A stretch of DNA of 13,854 nucleotides from Lachnospiraceae bacterium (GTDB lineage Bacteria; Bacillota; Clostridia; Lachnospirales; Lachnospiraceae). Shown in pieces: positions 13,346 to 13,854 of this stretch. The stretch lies in the NCBI GenBank assembly GCA_900763175.1, contig CAAFJI010000045.1:1-13854 (forward strand), written 5' to 3'. Below the pieces are notes generated by a model. It was not told where the DNA came from. It did not search any database and saw only the letters and a program-made list of their open reading frames with translations. Made by a program: the position numbers and the translations under genes. Each line of letters opens with the position of its first letter. The first letter of the stretch is position 1.

Positions 13346-13854
13346 GTGACAAAATTCCAGAAACTGCTCTGCATTTTTTTATGTCTGTGTTTTTTCATGG
13401 TTCTGGTGATCTTTCCAGGGCCTTTTTCCATGTGGAAAAGACTAAAAAATGTGTACAGGCAGTTTCCGCTTTGTTTTTTTGTGGAAAAAGAGGCAGAAGA
13501 GGCCTGGAAAGAAGCAGACCAGGAAACATTGAACGAAATCATGGAGAAAAATGGGGAGTATTTGCGAGAGAAAAAGGGAGAAGAAGCAGCGCTGGAAGCG
13601 GAAATGGAGACATCAGGAGAAAAGCAGCAGGAGGGAGGAAGCCGGAAGGAAGGGAAGGAACAGAAAACGCAAGATGCACAGAACGAGGGAAAAGGTCAGA
13701 CAGAGGAGAAAGAGAGAAAAAGAACGGAAAACACACAAACCGAAGAAATGCAGGAATTAGATAAGTTGCAGGCTGACAAAGATCAGAATCAGACAGAGCT
13801 GCAGATAACGGCTCCGGCGGTAGAGATACAAGGCAATTCTTTGCCGGAGACGCC
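13346..13854 (+). CDS. spoIIP: Stage II sporulation protein P (SpoIIP), N-terminal part
   Basis: A frame open from GTG 13346 to the end of the window (169 codons, no stop), preceded by AAAGAGGTG (13332-13340) about 5 bases upstream. The product has an N-terminal membrane helix (about 6-24, KLLCIFLCLCFFMVLVIF), a segment MWKRLKNVYRQFPLCFF, and then a long Glu/Lys/Gln-rich linker. SpoIIP is a membrane-anchored amidase/endopeptidase that, with SpoIID and SpoIIM, drives engulfment; its catalytic domain would lie beyond the window. Identity rests on position after gpr plus this topology; no catalytic motif is seen, so another anchored protein remains possible. The purine-rich linker leaves other frames open, so a closed frame at 13381-13764 is a decoy. 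Confidence 0.68.
   Translation, partial: MTKFQKLLCIFLCLCFFMVLVIFPGPFSMWKRLKNVYRQFPLCFFVEKEAEEAWKEADQETLNEIMEKNGEYLREKKGEEAALEAEMETSGEKQQEGGSRKEGKEQKTQDAQNEGKGQTEEKERKRTENTQTEEMQELDKLQADKDQNQTELQITAPAVEIQGNSLPET

Noticed and set aside
13381..13764. Closed plus-strand frame of 127 codons in the spoIIP region
   Set aside because: It is Arg/Lys/Gly-rich low complexity produced by reading a purine-rich stretch in the wrong register. The true frame from GTG 13346 has a ribosome site and a membrane helix.
13839..13853. LPETP near the window end as a possible sortase signal
   Set aside because: Sortase motifs need LPxTG followed by a helix and basic tail; here the residue after Thr is Pro and the frame continues.

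Overview
The window reads as chromosomal DNA of a spore-forming, low-to-mid GC Firmicute of the class Clostridia, most likely Lachnospiraceae. This rests on the sporulation genes gpr and spoIIP, the style of the arginine genes, AGGAGG-type ribosome sites, a zinc-ribbon/YARHG surface protein with a Thr-Pro stalk, and a gene order that follows the comEA-comEC-holA-rpsT-gpr-spoIIP neighbourhood known from Bacillus. This is inference from protein character and synteny; no search was run. I see no mobile element, CRISPR array, tRNA or rRNA, and no gap between genes longer than about 225 bases.

Region 1 (1-2433) is the end of an arginine biosynthesis operon: the 3' end of argJ, then argB and argD, closed by a strong terminator. 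Together they carry the acetylated steps from glutamate toward ornithine, with ArgJ recycling the acetyl group.

Region 2 (2434-4430) holds two membrane protein genes. The first has its own near-consensus promoter and a 26-base inverted repeat in its leader. It encodes a cytoplasmic zinc ribbon, a tract with tyrosine at exactly every fifth residue, one membrane helix, a Thr-Pro stalk and a terminal YARHG domain. The second is a small YdcZ-type membrane protein behind a long hairpin.

Region 3 (4431-11730) looks like one long operon: comEA, response regulator, sensor histidine kinase, GerMN lipoprotein, comEC, holA. Gaps from comEA to comEC are only 6-12 bases. The notable point is that a regulator-kinase-GerMN lipoprotein triad sits exactly between comEA and comEC, where Bacillus subtilis has comEB. 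The triad has the same order as the actinobacterial MtrA-MtrB-LpqB system, whose lipoprotein also has a GerMN domain. This is the best candidate in the window for an undescribed system.

Region 4 (11731-13854) has rpsT on the minus strand, convergent with holA across a shared terminator, and then gpr and the start of spoIIP on the plus strand. The spoIIP reading frame runs open off the end of the window from a GTG start at 13346; closed frames overlapping it in other registers are decoys.
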